From assembly GCA_003326205.1 (NCBI GenBank), contig LWTK01000046.1, forward strand, positions 372,001-436,000: a stretch of DNA of 64,000 nucleotides. Reading direction: 5' to 3'. Below are positions 1 to 8,313 of the stretch, in pieces. The notes beneath the pieces were generated by a model, which made no database searches, was not told where the DNA came from, and saw only the letters and a list, made by a program, of their open reading frames with translations. This DNA comes from Nostoc sp. ATCC 43529 (GTDB lineage Bacteria; Cyanobacteriota; Cyanobacteriia; Cyanobacteriales; Nostocaceae). The position numbers were made by a program, and so were the translations under genes. Every line of letters starts with the position of its first letter. Position 1 is the stretch's first letter.

Positions 1-968
1 TTATTTGACAGCAAATGTTGTTTGTTGCGGGTTTCCCAATGCCAAATAATATCCGCATATAGACTAGCACCCCAAGCAGAACCACCTTCCAAAAAGGCAA
101 ATCTTAAGGTGGGGAAGCGACGAGTCACACCACCAAAGAATAAAGATTTGCACAATGCTTCTGCGGCGAAGGCAAAGTGATTAATGTGATTGTACTGAGC
201 ATTGGTGACCGATCGCTGAGTCGTCCAACCCTGACTCGAAGCATGGGTTGTGGGTACAACTTTCAGTTCTACGCACTTCTCCCAGAAGGGATCGTAATCA
301 TACTGGCTATCTAAACCAAAGTTATCAATCCAAACTACTTCGTTAGCCACTTCTGGGCCATACTTCTCAAAAGCGGGAATCGGACGACGGACATAACCGG
401 GGATTTGAATTGCTTTGAGTCCCAGCACATTAACCGCATATTCCAACTCTTCAATTCCCTCTTCGGGAGTGTGCATTGGAATTGCAGCGATCGGTGTTAG
501 CTTATCAGAATATGGGCGGAAAATGTCAGCATGGTAAGTGTTAACTGCTCGACAAACAGCACGCCGCATTTCTTCGTTACCGATATTTGGCGCCATAGTT
601 GCCAAATTGGGGTACACCACAGCAAAGTCTGTACCTGCTTCTTGCAGACGTTCGTGTAGCAGCTTCGGCAAGCTAATGGTAGCCAAATTCAAAGTATCTT
701 TGGTTGGACGACCCCACCAATTAGGGCGATTAGTCCGATAAGCAAAACGTTCTTCCCAAGTTTGCTTGTACCACTTAAAGCGGGAAGACCCTGGTAAATT
801 TTCTTTGAAGCGTTCAACAAGCTTAGTTCCGCCAACTTGCTCTAAATAATCTAAAACTGCTGGCTCAAATTCCTGGGTATGCACATCAGTATCGATGATG
901 GGATAACCCAACTGTTCGCGAATCTGAGCAGACCTGGTTTTTTTCGGACGTTCAAGAGCGATCGTCAT
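1..968 (-). CDS. Amidohydrolase family protein, copy 1 (partial, runs off window)
   Basis: TIM-barrel metal-dependent hydrolase of the amidohydrolase 2 (ACMSD-like) family. The reading frame opens with ATG at 966-968 (MTIALERPKKTRSAQIREQ) and stays open to base 1, giving 322 codons without a stop, so the C-terminus lies outside the window. The N-terminal metal motif DTDVH and the later FAFLEGG segment are visible. It is a close paralogue of the complete gene at 1145-2626, matching it almost residue for residue over long blocks, so the two arose by tandem duplication. It is the last gene of a minus-strand series that begins with the flavoprotein at 5900. The substrate is unknown; the context suggests organosulfur or related xenobiotic breakdown (inference). 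Confidence 0.85.
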   Translation of the reverse strand, partial: MTIALERPKKTRSAQIREQLGYPIIDTDVHTQEFEPAVLDYLEQVGGTKLVERFKENLPGSSRFKWYKQTWEERFAYRTNRPNWWGRPTKDTLNLATISLPKLLHERLQEAGTDFAVVYPNLATMAPNIGNEEMRRAVCRAVNTYHADIFRPYSDKLTPIAAIPMHTPEEGIEELEYAVNVLGLKAIQIPGYVRRPIPAFEKYGPEVANEVVWIDNFGLDSQYDYDPFWEKCVELKVVPTTHASSQGWTTQRSVTNAQYNHINHFAFAAEALCKSLFFGGVTRRFPTLRFAFLEGGSAWGASLYADIIWHWETRNKQHLLSN

Positions 969-977
969 GATAGTTTA

Positions 978-1023
978 CCTCATATTGGGATTGGGTATTG
1001 GGTATTGGGGACTGGGGATTGGG
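978..1023. repeat. Short tandem repeat tract (ATTGGG type)
   Basis: Degenerate heptamer-like units (attgggt, attgggg, actgggg) fill the gap between the two amidohydrolase genes. Similar tracts recur at about 2641-2702, 13496-13545, 33398-33430 and 34720-34740. They are typical cyanobacterial STRR sequence with no coding role here. Confidence 0.7.
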
Positions 1024-1094
1024 TATAGGACTTACGTAAAAACTCTCTCTTACTCTTATTTCTTTGTGTCCTTTGCGTCCTTTGCGGTTCGTTT
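1024..1094 (+). repeat. Dispersed repeat, family TATAGGACTTACG, copy 1
   Basis: Starts TATAGGACTTACGTAAAAAC and continues through ctctctct, cttatttctttgtgtc and tttgcg blocks. The same order of blocks is seen inverted at 6229-6285 and again at 59169-59214. Weaker relatives made of the tttgcg/ctgcgcc blocks occur near 12405-12440, 22785-22860 and 24885-24930. No open frame is involved. Confidence 0.6.
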
Positions 1095-1144
1095 TTTGAT
1101 GATTTCGCGTAAATCCTAAGCTATTAACAAAGTTCTTACAGTCC

Positions 1145-2626
1145 CTAATCCCTAGAAGCTAAAAATTCATCTGCGGTTTTCTCAACAGCCGTACCTTTGA
1201 AGAAGTCACGATTCAGGCTGGTGTACAACTCCAAGGGATGGATTGAGAGGAAATATTGCAAATCTTCTTCGGTGATAATTTTGCGTTCTACCATCGAATA
1301 AGTGTTAGCAGCGATCGCTGTAATATCAGGTACATCCCAGTGACCAGAATCGGAACCCAAGAAGGCTTTAACCCTCTCCCCATAAGGATTAGCTTTGCGG
1401 TTAAATGCTTGGGCTACACGGGTATCATCTGATTCTGTGCCGAAGTAGAAATGATTCAAGAAGCGATCGCGGATATCTTCTGGCTTACTAACTCCTGCTA
1501 AGGCGAATTCATCTAAATCGCCTGGTTCTAATGGGGCTACTAAGTCAGCGTGGAAACCTAGACCACTACCTAGTCGATCCAAACGCCCATGTACTAATTC
1601 ACCACCGTAACGAGTGTAGTACTCTAGCAGTTCTTCCCGATTAATATTGCCAGGATTGTTATTTTCCACCAAATGATCTTTATTCCGAGTATACCAATGC
1701 CAAATCAAATCAGTGTATAAGCTAGCACCCCAAGCTGCGCCTCCTTCTAAAAAGGCGAACTTCAGTGTGGGGAAGCGGTGAGTTACGCCACCAAAGAACA
1801 AAGATTTACACAGCGCTTCTCCAGCCGCAGCAAAGTGACCGATATGGTTGTATTGGTAATTGCTAATGGAACGTCGATTTATCCATCCCATACCAGAAGA
1901 GTGGGTAGTGGGTACAACTTTGAGTTCTACACACTTGGCCCAGAATGGATCGTAGTCATACTTGCTATCCAAGCCAAAGGTATCAATCCAAATAGCTTCG
2001 TTTGCTACTTCTTCGCCATACTTCTCGAAGGCGGGGATGGGACGGCGGATATGTCCGGGAATTTGAATTGCTTTGAGTCCCAGCACCTTCACTGCATATT
2101 CCAACTCTACGATCGCTTCTTCGGGCGTATTCATAGGAATAGCAGCAATTGGCGTTAGGCGATCGCTATAAGGACGGAAAATATCAGCGTGGTAAGTATT
2201 AACTGCACGGCAAACAGCCAGCCGCATTTCTTCATTACCGATGTGTGGCGCCATAGTTGCCAAGTTGGGGTACACAACTGCAAAGTCTGTACCTGCTTCT
2301 TGCAAGCGCTCGTGCAACAACTTCGGTAAACTAATGGTGGCTAAATTTAAAGCATCCTTAGTGGGACGAGTCCAAAAGGGAGGACGTGCAGTCCGGTAAG
2401 CGCGGCGTTCTTCCCAAGTTTGCTTAAACCATTTAGAGCGAGATGCACCAGGTAAATGTTCTTGGAAACGTTGAGCGATCGCACTTCCAGCAACTTGCTC
2501 TAAATAATCCAAGAATGCCGGCGGAAATTCTTGGGTATGCACATCAGTATCAATGATTGGATAACCCAATTTTTCCCGAATCTGAGCAGACTTAGTTTTT
2601 TTCGGACGTTCTAATGCAATAGTCAT
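1145..2626 (-). CDS. Amidohydrolase family protein, copy 2
   Basis: Complete 493-residue TIM-barrel amidohydrolase (amidohydrolase 2/ACMSD-like family). Visible metal-site candidates are DTDVH near residue 27 (Asp-x-His in place of the usual His-x-His), His in VVPTTHSS, Glu in FAFLEGG and Asp in the C-terminal FLGSDSGHWD. It is longer than the usual 300-350 residues of the family, with an extended N-terminus rich in aromatic and basic residues. The ATG is shared with the paralogue downstream at 968 (both begin MTIALERPKKT). It lies 123 bp downstream of the broken binding-protein gene and is codirectional with the flavoprotein and ferredoxin genes. Catalysis of hydrolysis or decarboxylation is expected from the family; the substrate cannot be read from sequence. 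Confidence 0.88.
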   Translation of the reverse strand: MTIALERPKKTKSAQIREKLGYPIIDTDVHTQEFPPAFLDYLEQVAGSAIAQRFQEHLPGASRSKWFKQTWEERRAYRTARPPFWTRPTKDALNLATISLPKLLHERLQEAGTDFAVVYPNLATMAPHIGNEEMRLAVCRAVNTYHADIFRPYSDRLTPIAAIPMNTPEEAIVELEYAVKVLGLKAIQIPGHIRRPIPAFEKYGEEVANEAIWIDTFGLDSKYDYDPFWAKCVELKVVPTTHSSGMGWINRRSISNYQYNHIGHFAAAGEALCKSLFFGGVTHRFPTLKFAFLEGGAAWGASLYTDLIWHWYTRNKDHLVENNNPGNINREELLEYYTRYGGELVHGRLDRLGSGLGFHADLVAPLEPGDLDEFALAGVSKPEDIRDRFLNHFYFGTESDDTRVAQAFNRKANPYGERVKAFLGSDSGHWDVPDITAIAANTYSMVERKIITEEDLQYFLSIHPLELYTSLNRDFFKGTAVEKTADEFLASRD

Positions 2627-2640
2627 GATAATTTACCCTA

Positions 2641-2702
2641 TTGTGGCTACTGGTTATTGGGTACTGGTGATTGGGTAATGGGGATTAGGGATTGGATATA
2701 GG
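2641..2702. repeat. Short tandem repeat tract (ATTGGG/GGTTATTGGG type)
   Basis: Degenerate units ttattgggt, actggtgatt, gggtaatggggatt lie between copy 2 of the amidohydrolase gene and the broken binding-protein gene. Non-coding STRR-type sequence. Confidence 0.6.
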
Positions 2703-2749
2703 GCATTTGTTATTAACTTCTCTCTTCATTTTCCTCATCTCCCCAATCA

Positions 2750-3866
2750 CTAGTCCCCAGTCCCAACCCAATCTTTTAATCGAAAGTCAGACTTTGCTAA
2801 ACCTTGCGAAACTAAAAAGTTTTTAGTACCTTCTAAAAGTTTTACTCCTTCAGTTGGTAAAGGTTCTTCTGATACTTGTTTAAGTGGGTAGGATATTTTG
2901 ATAATATCGACTGGATATTTAGTAATTTGAGCGTGGTACTGATAATATTCTTCGGAATTAGCTTTTAAATCTTTGGCTGCTTCCGTCAGAATTGTATTAA
3001 ATTTCTCTGGAAAATGGAAAATCAGGTTGTTTCCCCAGAAATTTTTCGGTTGCTACTATTAATGAAGTGCCTGATAAACCTTTATGATTGGCTGAAGAAT
3101 CGATAACTGGAAATCCTTGAGATTTTAGGTAAGGCCCCATATCACTCGCAGTTGCATAAGCGGCAATATCACCACGTTCTAATGCTGCTTTTGCTTCAGT
3201 AGTCATTAAGTGAAGGACTTTTACATCTTTAGCAATTTTAGTTTCAGCTAATAGACCCAATAGATATCTATGCATATAAGAACCTTTTTGGGTAGCTATT
3301 TTTTGCCCTTTAAGTTCAGCAAGCGATCGCGCCCCATTCTTTTTCGCTACTAACCAAGCGGTTGTATTAAATTGGCTAATCCGCAACAGTCGAGTTTCTT
3401 CACCCCTAGCTTTCAAAACTATCGCTGGTGTATCGCCTAAAGAGCCAACATCTAATTGACCTGCAACAAGGGCTTCATTTAGATCCGGCCCGTTAGGAAA
3501 TCTTGCAAAAGTAATGTTTTGAAATCCAGCTTTTTTAAGTTCCCGCTGTAATATTCCCTTTTTCTTTGCCCAACCAAGTGAACCTGTTGGTTGGGTACTA
3601 CCTACATAACCTATACGCAAGGTAGATATATTGTTAGATGCAACAATAGAACTAGTACTATTGGCATTAATAGCCTCAATGGATTGAGTAGATTCAGTTT
3701 TGCCCTGGCTACATGCTGTAGTTAGTAACAGTAATAAACAAGCGACTGAAGTTGATAATCTTGTACTAGATACCTTATGTCTAGGCTCAAAATGCCCAAC
3801 TTTTCTGTTTATAACGCTACCTTCTGTCTTCTGCCTTCTGCCTTCTGCCTTCTTTAACGACAGCAT
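2750..3866 (-). pseudogene. Aliphatic-sulfonate-type ABC substrate-binding lipoprotein, frameshifted
   Basis: Periplasmic binding protein of the SsuA/NrtA/TauA-like family that should feed the SsuBC permease encoded at 10.5-12.3 kb. The first frame (3866 down to 2997) has a lipoprotein signal (CLLLLLTTAC, lipobox cysteine) and typical motifs such as LRIGYVGS, VGSLGDTPA and GQKIATQKGS, then stops early after GKQPDF. The next frame carries on immediately with HFPEKFNTILTEAAKDLK and runs to a stop at 2750-2752, restoring the family's normal C-terminus, so one indel near 3005-3020 splits the gene. The first about 25 residues (KAEGRRQKTEG) come from an STRR repeat read as codons, so the true start may lie inside. 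It begins 19 bp after the ferredoxin stop. A sequencing error is the main alternative to real decay. Confidence 0.8.
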
Positions 3867-3885
3867 GACTATTTTCTCCGCTGTA

Positions 3886-4215
3886 CTATTTCATCTGCTT
3901 GAGAATTTGGAATGTTCGATCGCTTTTTGCTGTTGATGTGCGTTTATATCCCCAACCAACATTTTCACGGTAACTACCCAGTAAGCCGACTTCTACCAAT
4001 TCTGCTTCGTTGACTGAAGTCTGCATGTCACTTTGGGGTGCTACATAAAGGGCGTCAACTGGACAATACAATTCGCACATATAACAGGTTTGACAGTCAC
4101 TTTGTCGGGCAATAGTTGGCGGTGCATCAGGTACGCGGTCAAACACGTTGGTCGGACAAACATTTACGCAGATATTACATTGTATGCACCGCGATTCGCT
4201 GACCAACTCAATCAC
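3886..4215 (-). CDS. Ferredoxin-type protein with two 4Fe-4S clusters (AprB-like)
   Basis: 109-residue iron-sulfur protein. Two cluster motifs are visible: C10-x2-C13-x2-C16-x3-C20-P and C41-x2-C44-x2-C47-x3-C51-P. That is the bacterial two-[4Fe-4S] pattern seen in adenylylsulfate reductase beta subunits and similar electron-transfer partners. The start is GTG at 4213-4215, overlapping the stop of the flavoprotein gene by four bases (GTGA), so the two are translationally coupled and probably form one complex in which this subunit passes electrons to or from the FAD subunit. The last about 40 residues carry no cluster motif. Assignment as a ferredoxin is firm; the AprB-like role is inferred from the partner. 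Confidence 0.9.
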   Translation of the reverse strand: MIELVSESRCIQCNICVNVCPTNVFDRVPDAPPTIARQSDCQTCYMCELYCPVDALYVAPQSDMQTSVNEAELVEVGLLGSYRENVGWGYKRTSTAKSDRTFQILKQMK

Positions 4216-5900
4216 ACTACGGCTCCTCCTATTTTGGATTTTAGATTTTGGATTTTGGATTGGAGAATTTCTGCTTTTGTTGTAGTGTTTAGCGGCTGAG
4301 TCTTTACCCAGACTCGATCTAATCCACCACTAATTAAATAATGTTGCTGGTTGGGATCTTGTTCGGGATAGTCTAAATGTTTGTGCATACCACGAGTTTC
4401 TTTACGTTCAATGGCACTGCTATACATCCATCGTGCTGTAGCGACCATTGCCGCAGCTTCTCTAGCGCGAATCAGTTCTTGATTTGATGTTACCTGGCTA
4501 GTGCGAATTTCTTGCCAGAGGTGATTTAGTCTCGCTAAAGATTCAGTTAGGCCTTGTTCTGTACGGAATAAGTTCTTTTCGTAGGGGAATACTTCACCTT
4601 GGACTGCCTGAATCACTTCATCAGTTGCAAATTTATCAAAGCGATCGCTCTGACTATTTAATGCTACCTCTCCAACTCCCTTAAGCTGAGGTTGTGCTTT
4701 CTGTTCTTTTAAACTGTGGACATATTCAGCAGCCGATTGACCTGACCAATAGCCAGAAGATATTGCCCAAGCTGCATTGTGACTACCACCGCCAGTGAAT
4801 CCGCCACAAATTAATTCCCGTGTGGCTGCATCTCCAGCGGCGTAAAGTCCCCGCACGGAAGTAACACAGCTATCATCTAGAATCCGAATTCCTCCTGTGC
4901 CGCGTACAGTTCCCTCTAGGCGCAAGGTAACGGGAAAACGTTGGGTAAATGGATCGATCCCCGCACGGTCAAAGGGTAAAAAGAAGTTAGGCTGCGCCAG
5001 ACGCATAGATGGGCGCATAGATTCCGTTGCTTTATCTAAAATCGCGTAAACTGGCTGTTGCAGTAATGTCTGGGCAATTACCGAACGTCCCCTTTGAGAA
5101 CCAGCACCAGGGATCGCGGTGCCGTCTTCATAGGTGAAGGTTGCCCAATTGTAGAAGAGGGTTTTGGTAACTGAAGAAAAAGCTGGGGAGATGCCATAAG
5201 CGTTGGAAAACTCCATACCAGACATCTCGGCACCTGCTTCAGCAGCCATTAAATAACCATCCCCTGTCAGGACGTTGCATCCTAACGCTTTACTCAGAAA
5301 CGCACAACCACCAGTGGCAATGATTGTGGCACGCGATGTCTGACGACAAGCCGCTTCGCGTCTACGCACCATCCATCTGGCACCAGTCTGACGGTTCGCG
5401 CCTGTAGCACCGCCAACAGCACCGTCTTCATCTACGAGTAGTTCTAAGGCTGGGCTGTGGTCTAGAATCTTGACTCCTGCCCGTTGAATCTGCCGCCGCA
5501 TCAGCCGCATATATTCAGGGCCTTGGAGCGATCGCCGATAGGGTTTGCCTTCATCGTCGGTGGGAAACGGATAACCCCACTCTGCTAACTGATTGACGTT
5601 GACATAGGTCTGATTCAGTACTCGATCCATCCAATGGCGATCGGATAAAAACCCACCCAACGATTCCCGACTCGCCTTGGCTGTTTCCCGTGCTTCTGGA
5701 TCGGGTGGCACATACCACACACCATTACCAGACGCAGCAGCACATCCAGTCGTACCACAATATCCCTTGTCTACGAGGACAACTCTAGCTCCACTTGATG
5801 CAGCACTCCAAGCCGCCCAAGTTCCAGCAGGGCCACCCCCAATTACTAGAACATCTGCTTGCAAGTCAAGTTCAAAATCGGTTGTTAACGTCTTCAGCAT
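4212..5900 (-). CDS. FAD-dependent oxidoreductase, fumarate reductase/AprA-like flavoprotein
   Basis: 562-residue flavoprotein of the succinate dehydrogenase/fumarate reductase/adenylylsulfate reductase alpha superfamily. The FAD-binding GGGPAGTWAAWSAA glycine motif is near residue 22, VVLVDKG follows, an ATGGCAFL motif is central, and GLYAAGDAA lies in the second dinucleotide-binding half. The partner is the coupled ferredoxin downstream. Together with the ssu genes nearby this suggests a redox step on a sulfur compound, but neither dissimilatory sulfate reduction nor a defined substrate is implied. The last about 20 residues (QSKIQNLKSKI) match the widespread cyanobacterial repeat that reads as that peptide, so the original stop was probably earlier and a repeat insertion extended the tail. 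Confidence 0.85.
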   Translation of the reverse strand: MLKTLTTDFELDLQADVLVIGGGPAGTWAAWSAASSGARVVLVDKGYCGTTGCAAASGNGVWYVPPDPEARETAKASRESLGGFLSDRHWMDRVLNQTYVNVNQLAEWGYPFPTDDEGKPYRRSLQGPEYMRLMRRQIQRAGVKILDHSPALELLVDEDGAVGGATGANRQTGARWMVRRREAACRQTSRATIIATGGCAFLSKALGCNVLTGDGYLMAAEAGAEMSGMEFSNAYGISPAFSSVTKTLFYNWATFTYEDGTAIPGAGSQRGRSVIAQTLLQQPVYAILDKATESMRPSMRLAQPNFFLPFDRAGIDPFTQRFPVTLRLEGTVRGTGGIRILDDSCVTSVRGLYAAGDAATRELICGGFTGGGSHNAAWAISSGYWSGQSAAEYVHSLKEQKAQPQLKGVGEVALNSQSDRFDKFATDEVIQAVQGEVFPYEKNLFRTEQGLTESLARLNHLWQEIRTSQVTSNQELIRAREAAAMVATARWMYSSAIERKETRGMHKHLDYPEQDPNQQHYLISGGLDRVWVKTQPLNTTTKAEILQSKIQNLKSKIGGAVV

Positions 5901-6075
5901 CTAAAATATTTCCCCTATCGATCGAATCCTAAGCATCAAATTTTCATCCCATCGATGCCGCACGCTATCAGAAATCTCTTTGCCTACTTGAGGGTTTTCT
6001 ACTACCCTTGATTTATGGCTCCTTTAGGTTGCCACCAGGTTAATTTTTAGTAAACTACTTTATCTTTAGCGATTA

Positions 6076-6087
6076 ACCGTAGTTTAT
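6076..6087 (-). promoter_or_regulatory. Candidate regulatory motif ATAAACTACGGT, copy A
   Basis: Read on the minus strand this is ATAAACTACGGT followed by TAAT. The identical 12-mer followed by AAT occurs on the plus strand at 9046-9057, upstream of ssuD. Both copies face the gene they precede: here the flavoprotein start is about 175 bp away, there ssuD is about 46 bp away. A shared control site for the two sulfur operons is inferred; the regulator is unknown. Confidence 0.35.
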
Positions 6088-6228
6088 GGCATAACAAAGC
6101 TTTTCACAATTTCTGACAAAAAGCAAGTATTTTCACAGAAAAATTTCAACATAAATTTCTGTAAAATAAACTTTATATATATCAATAGATACTTGCTTTT
6201 TCTATGGTTTTGTGCATGAGAAAAATTG

Positions 6229-6285
6229 AACCACAGAGAACACAGAGGAATAAGAACAAGAGAGAGTTTTTGCGTAAGTCCTATA
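6229..6285 (-). repeat. Dispersed repeat, family TATAGGACTTACG, copy 2
   Basis: Reverse complement of the element at 1024-1094: reads TATAGGACTTACGCAAAAAC, then ctctctcttgttc, cttattcctctgtg. Lies in the promoter-side gap of the flavoprotein operon. Confidence 0.6.
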
Positions 6286-6396
6286 TATATAAGTACAGAC
6301 AAGGATTAATCCCGTCTGTACGCCCAATTCCTCACGCCTTGCAACGTAAACGTCTCCAGCCCCGCTCAACAGTCAACAGTCAACACTCTTGAAATT

Positions 6397-8313
6397 TTAG
6401 AACCTATAGACGGTACGAACCCAACCAAATAAACTATCGGGATTATTGTTATCAGAGTCTGGTGCAGTAATCCAGATTAAACCCGGCGTAATCTCAATAT
6501 TATTTCCGATTTTATATTGATAAAATGCCTCAACGTGTAGGGAGGTATCTTTATCTGCTTGTCCGAAACCTGCTCCCAAATTTACACTATTACTCAGACG
6601 GGTAAGTTTTGGCTCCATACCAACTAAAATTCCCCCTAGAGCGCCTTCCTTAAAAAGATCCGGGAATGCTAGTCCTACTGCCCAATCCATAGCGTTACCA
6701 TCTCCACGTCCTATGTAGCGATGGGATGCATAACTTACCCATCCATTAATTGCAAATTTAGGACTAACTTGATAGAACGCTTGTAGTCCATAAAGATTGC
6801 CTATGGTTCCGGCTCCAGCCACGGTGCTGTTTACGAGGTTACTCCCAACTGCTGGGCCGAAGTTTGTGCCGCTAAAACCTTGGGTATTTGGTGGGCTATA
6901 GGTATTTACGTAAGTTCCAGCGATCCGAAAATTGCGATCGGCAGAGTAGTATATTAGCTGTGCTAAAGCTAAATACCTGCCTGTAAATAAGCCGTTATTA
7001 AGTAGCGGATTATTACCGTTTGGAGCGCTAAAGGCTACCCCAAGTTGAACCTGTTTACCTAATCGTTGGAGTATGGCAAGTCCAGGGCCGCTATCTCCAT
7101 AGTTATAGACCAAAGACCGTCGTGAAAATCGTGAAATCCCATTAGCACCAGTGGCGGAAGACGATTCAAAATATGGATTAATCGGGCCTGAAAGCCCGAT
7201 CTCACTAGCTCCGTCGGATAGGGCATAAATATTAACTTGGGTATTTGGAGTAGGTAAAAACCGATAGCGAACACCACCAAGAGTAATCTGATTGCGTGCA
7301 AAAGTAATACTGGAGTTATCAGCAGTTCTTCCTTCGTAAGTTCCTAATAATCCAGCTCTTGTTTGTCCCAACGATTCAATATTTCCACCCGACAACGATA
7401 AGCTGAGTGAGTCTTTACCGTTAAAACTGGTGTTCAAGCGTAAAGAAGCTGAGCCTTGAAGTGTGGGATTGCGAGGTGCAGGTGTTTTAGTAACGACATT
7501 ATTACCTGCTAGAAGTGACCCAAAGACAATCTGCGCTCTACCTATAAGTTTGGTTGTGGTAGTAAACTGAGTTGCTTGTAATTGTGCAGTCCGCGCTTCC
7601 AAGCTATCTACGCGTCCGCGGAATTCAGCAAGTTCTGGAGAAAATTGTTCTTGTAGTTTTTTGATGGTATCTAAATCTTCTCGTCTGACTAAATCTGTTG
7701 TTGATGTTGCTATGAGTTCGTTGAGGCGATCTAAAGCTGCATTTAAGCCAGCTGCAAATTCATAGCGCGTTAGACCACGATTCCCTTTAAATGTACCATC
7801 TGTATATCCAGCAATTACACCGTAACGTTCCACCAAAGACTGTAGTGCTTGAAATGCCCAATCTGTTGGTTTCACATCTGATAGTTGCGAGACGGATGTC
7901 ACTTGTCCGGCAGAATTATTGGTAGGCTTTTTCGTAGGTGCTGGCGTATTTCCAGACAATTCCGAGACAGGCGTCACTCGTTCTGGCTTTTTACCTTTTT
8001 TTCTCGTTAGCCCTGGAATTGAAGTTTCAACTGTCTGATTAACAACTGCTTCTGGAGATTTGTTTGCTTCTAGTTCCAAAATTGAAGTTTCAACTGTCTG
8101 ATTAACAACTGCTTCTGGAGGTTTGTTTGCTTCTAGTTCCGAAATTGAAGTTTCAACTGTCTGATTAACAACTGCTTCTGGAGGTTTGTTTGCTTCTAAT
8201 TCTTGAGGTTTTTCAGCCTGACTTTTAGCTGGATTAAAAACCAAAATAGCTAGAATATCTAGCAATGAAAGCACAAACAGTATGGATCTATAATTCCAGC
8301 GAAACTTGGACAT
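6397..8313 (-). CDS. SLH-domain outer-membrane porin (cyanobacterial OprB family)
   Basis: 638 residues. The order is: an N-terminal hydrophobic segment and signal (LFVLSLLDILAILVF); a linker with three tandem copies of a 21-residue unit beginning ELEANKPPEAVVNQTVETSI; an SLH domain (residues about 145-210, DVKPTDWAFQALQSLVERYG, GYTDGTFKGNRGLTRYEFA); a coiled-coil stretch; and a C-terminal beta-barrel rich in aromatic/glycine strands ending in WVRTVYRF, the usual terminal aromatic. SLH binds peptidoglycan and the barrel forms the pore. Its place between the two organosulfur units suggests uptake of the same compounds, though such porins are common throughout these genomes. The repeats are unusual and nearly identical, implying recent expansion. 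Confidence 0.88.
   Translation of the reverse strand: MSKFRWNYRSILFVLSLLDILAILVFNPAKSQAEKPQELEANKPPEAVVNQTVETSISELEANKPPEAVVNQTVETSILELEANKSPEAVVNQTVETSIPGLTRKKGKKPERVTPVSELSGNTPAPTKKPTNNSAGQVTSVSQLSDVKPTDWAFQALQSLVERYGVIAGYTDGTFKGNRGLTRYEFAAGLNAALDRLNELIATSTTDLVRREDLDTIKKLQEQFSPELAEFRGRVDSLEARTAQLQATQFTTTTKLIGRAQIVFGSLLAGNNVVTKTPAPRNPTLQGSASLRLNTSFNGKDSLSLSLSGGNIESLGQTRAGLLGTYEGRTADNSSITFARNQITLGGVRYRFLPTPNTQVNIYALSDGASEIGLSGPINPYFESSSATGANGISRFSRRSLVYNYGDSGPGLAILQRLGKQVQLGVAFSAPNGNNPLLNNGLFTGRYLALAQLIYYSADRNFRIAGTYVNTYSPPNTQGFSGTNFGPAVGSNLVNSTVAGAGTIGNLYGLQAFYQVSPKFAINGWVSYASHRYIGRGDGNAMDWAVGLAFPDLFKEGALGGILVGMEPKLTRLSNSVNLGAGFGQADKDTSLHVEAFYQYKIGNNIEITPGLIWITAPDSDNNNPDSLFGWVRTVYRF

Larger units (their letters stand above)
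5901..6396. other. Gene-free upstream region of the flavoprotein operon
   Basis: About 500 bp with no credible gene. It holds the shared 12-bp motif at 6076-6087, an inverted pair AAACTAC/GTAGTTT (6052-6058 and 6079-6085), and a dispersed repeat at 6229-6285. Short STRR-like units (agtcaacagtcaacact) precede the end of the porin gene. Confidence 0.5.

Noticed and set aside
978..1023. Regular heptamer tracts as a possible CRISPR array
   Set aside because: Units are adjacent with no spacers of uniform length and no cas genes are near.
2997..3030. Programmed frameshift in the binding-protein gene
   Set aside because: No slippery heptamer with a downstream pseudoknot was apparent and the family is not known for frameshifting; decay or sequencing error is simpler.
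3886..5900. True dissimilatory AprAB (adenylylsulfate reductase)
   Set aside because: No sat, dsr or qmo genes are near and the organism appears to be an oxygenic phototroph; only fold-level likeness is claimed.
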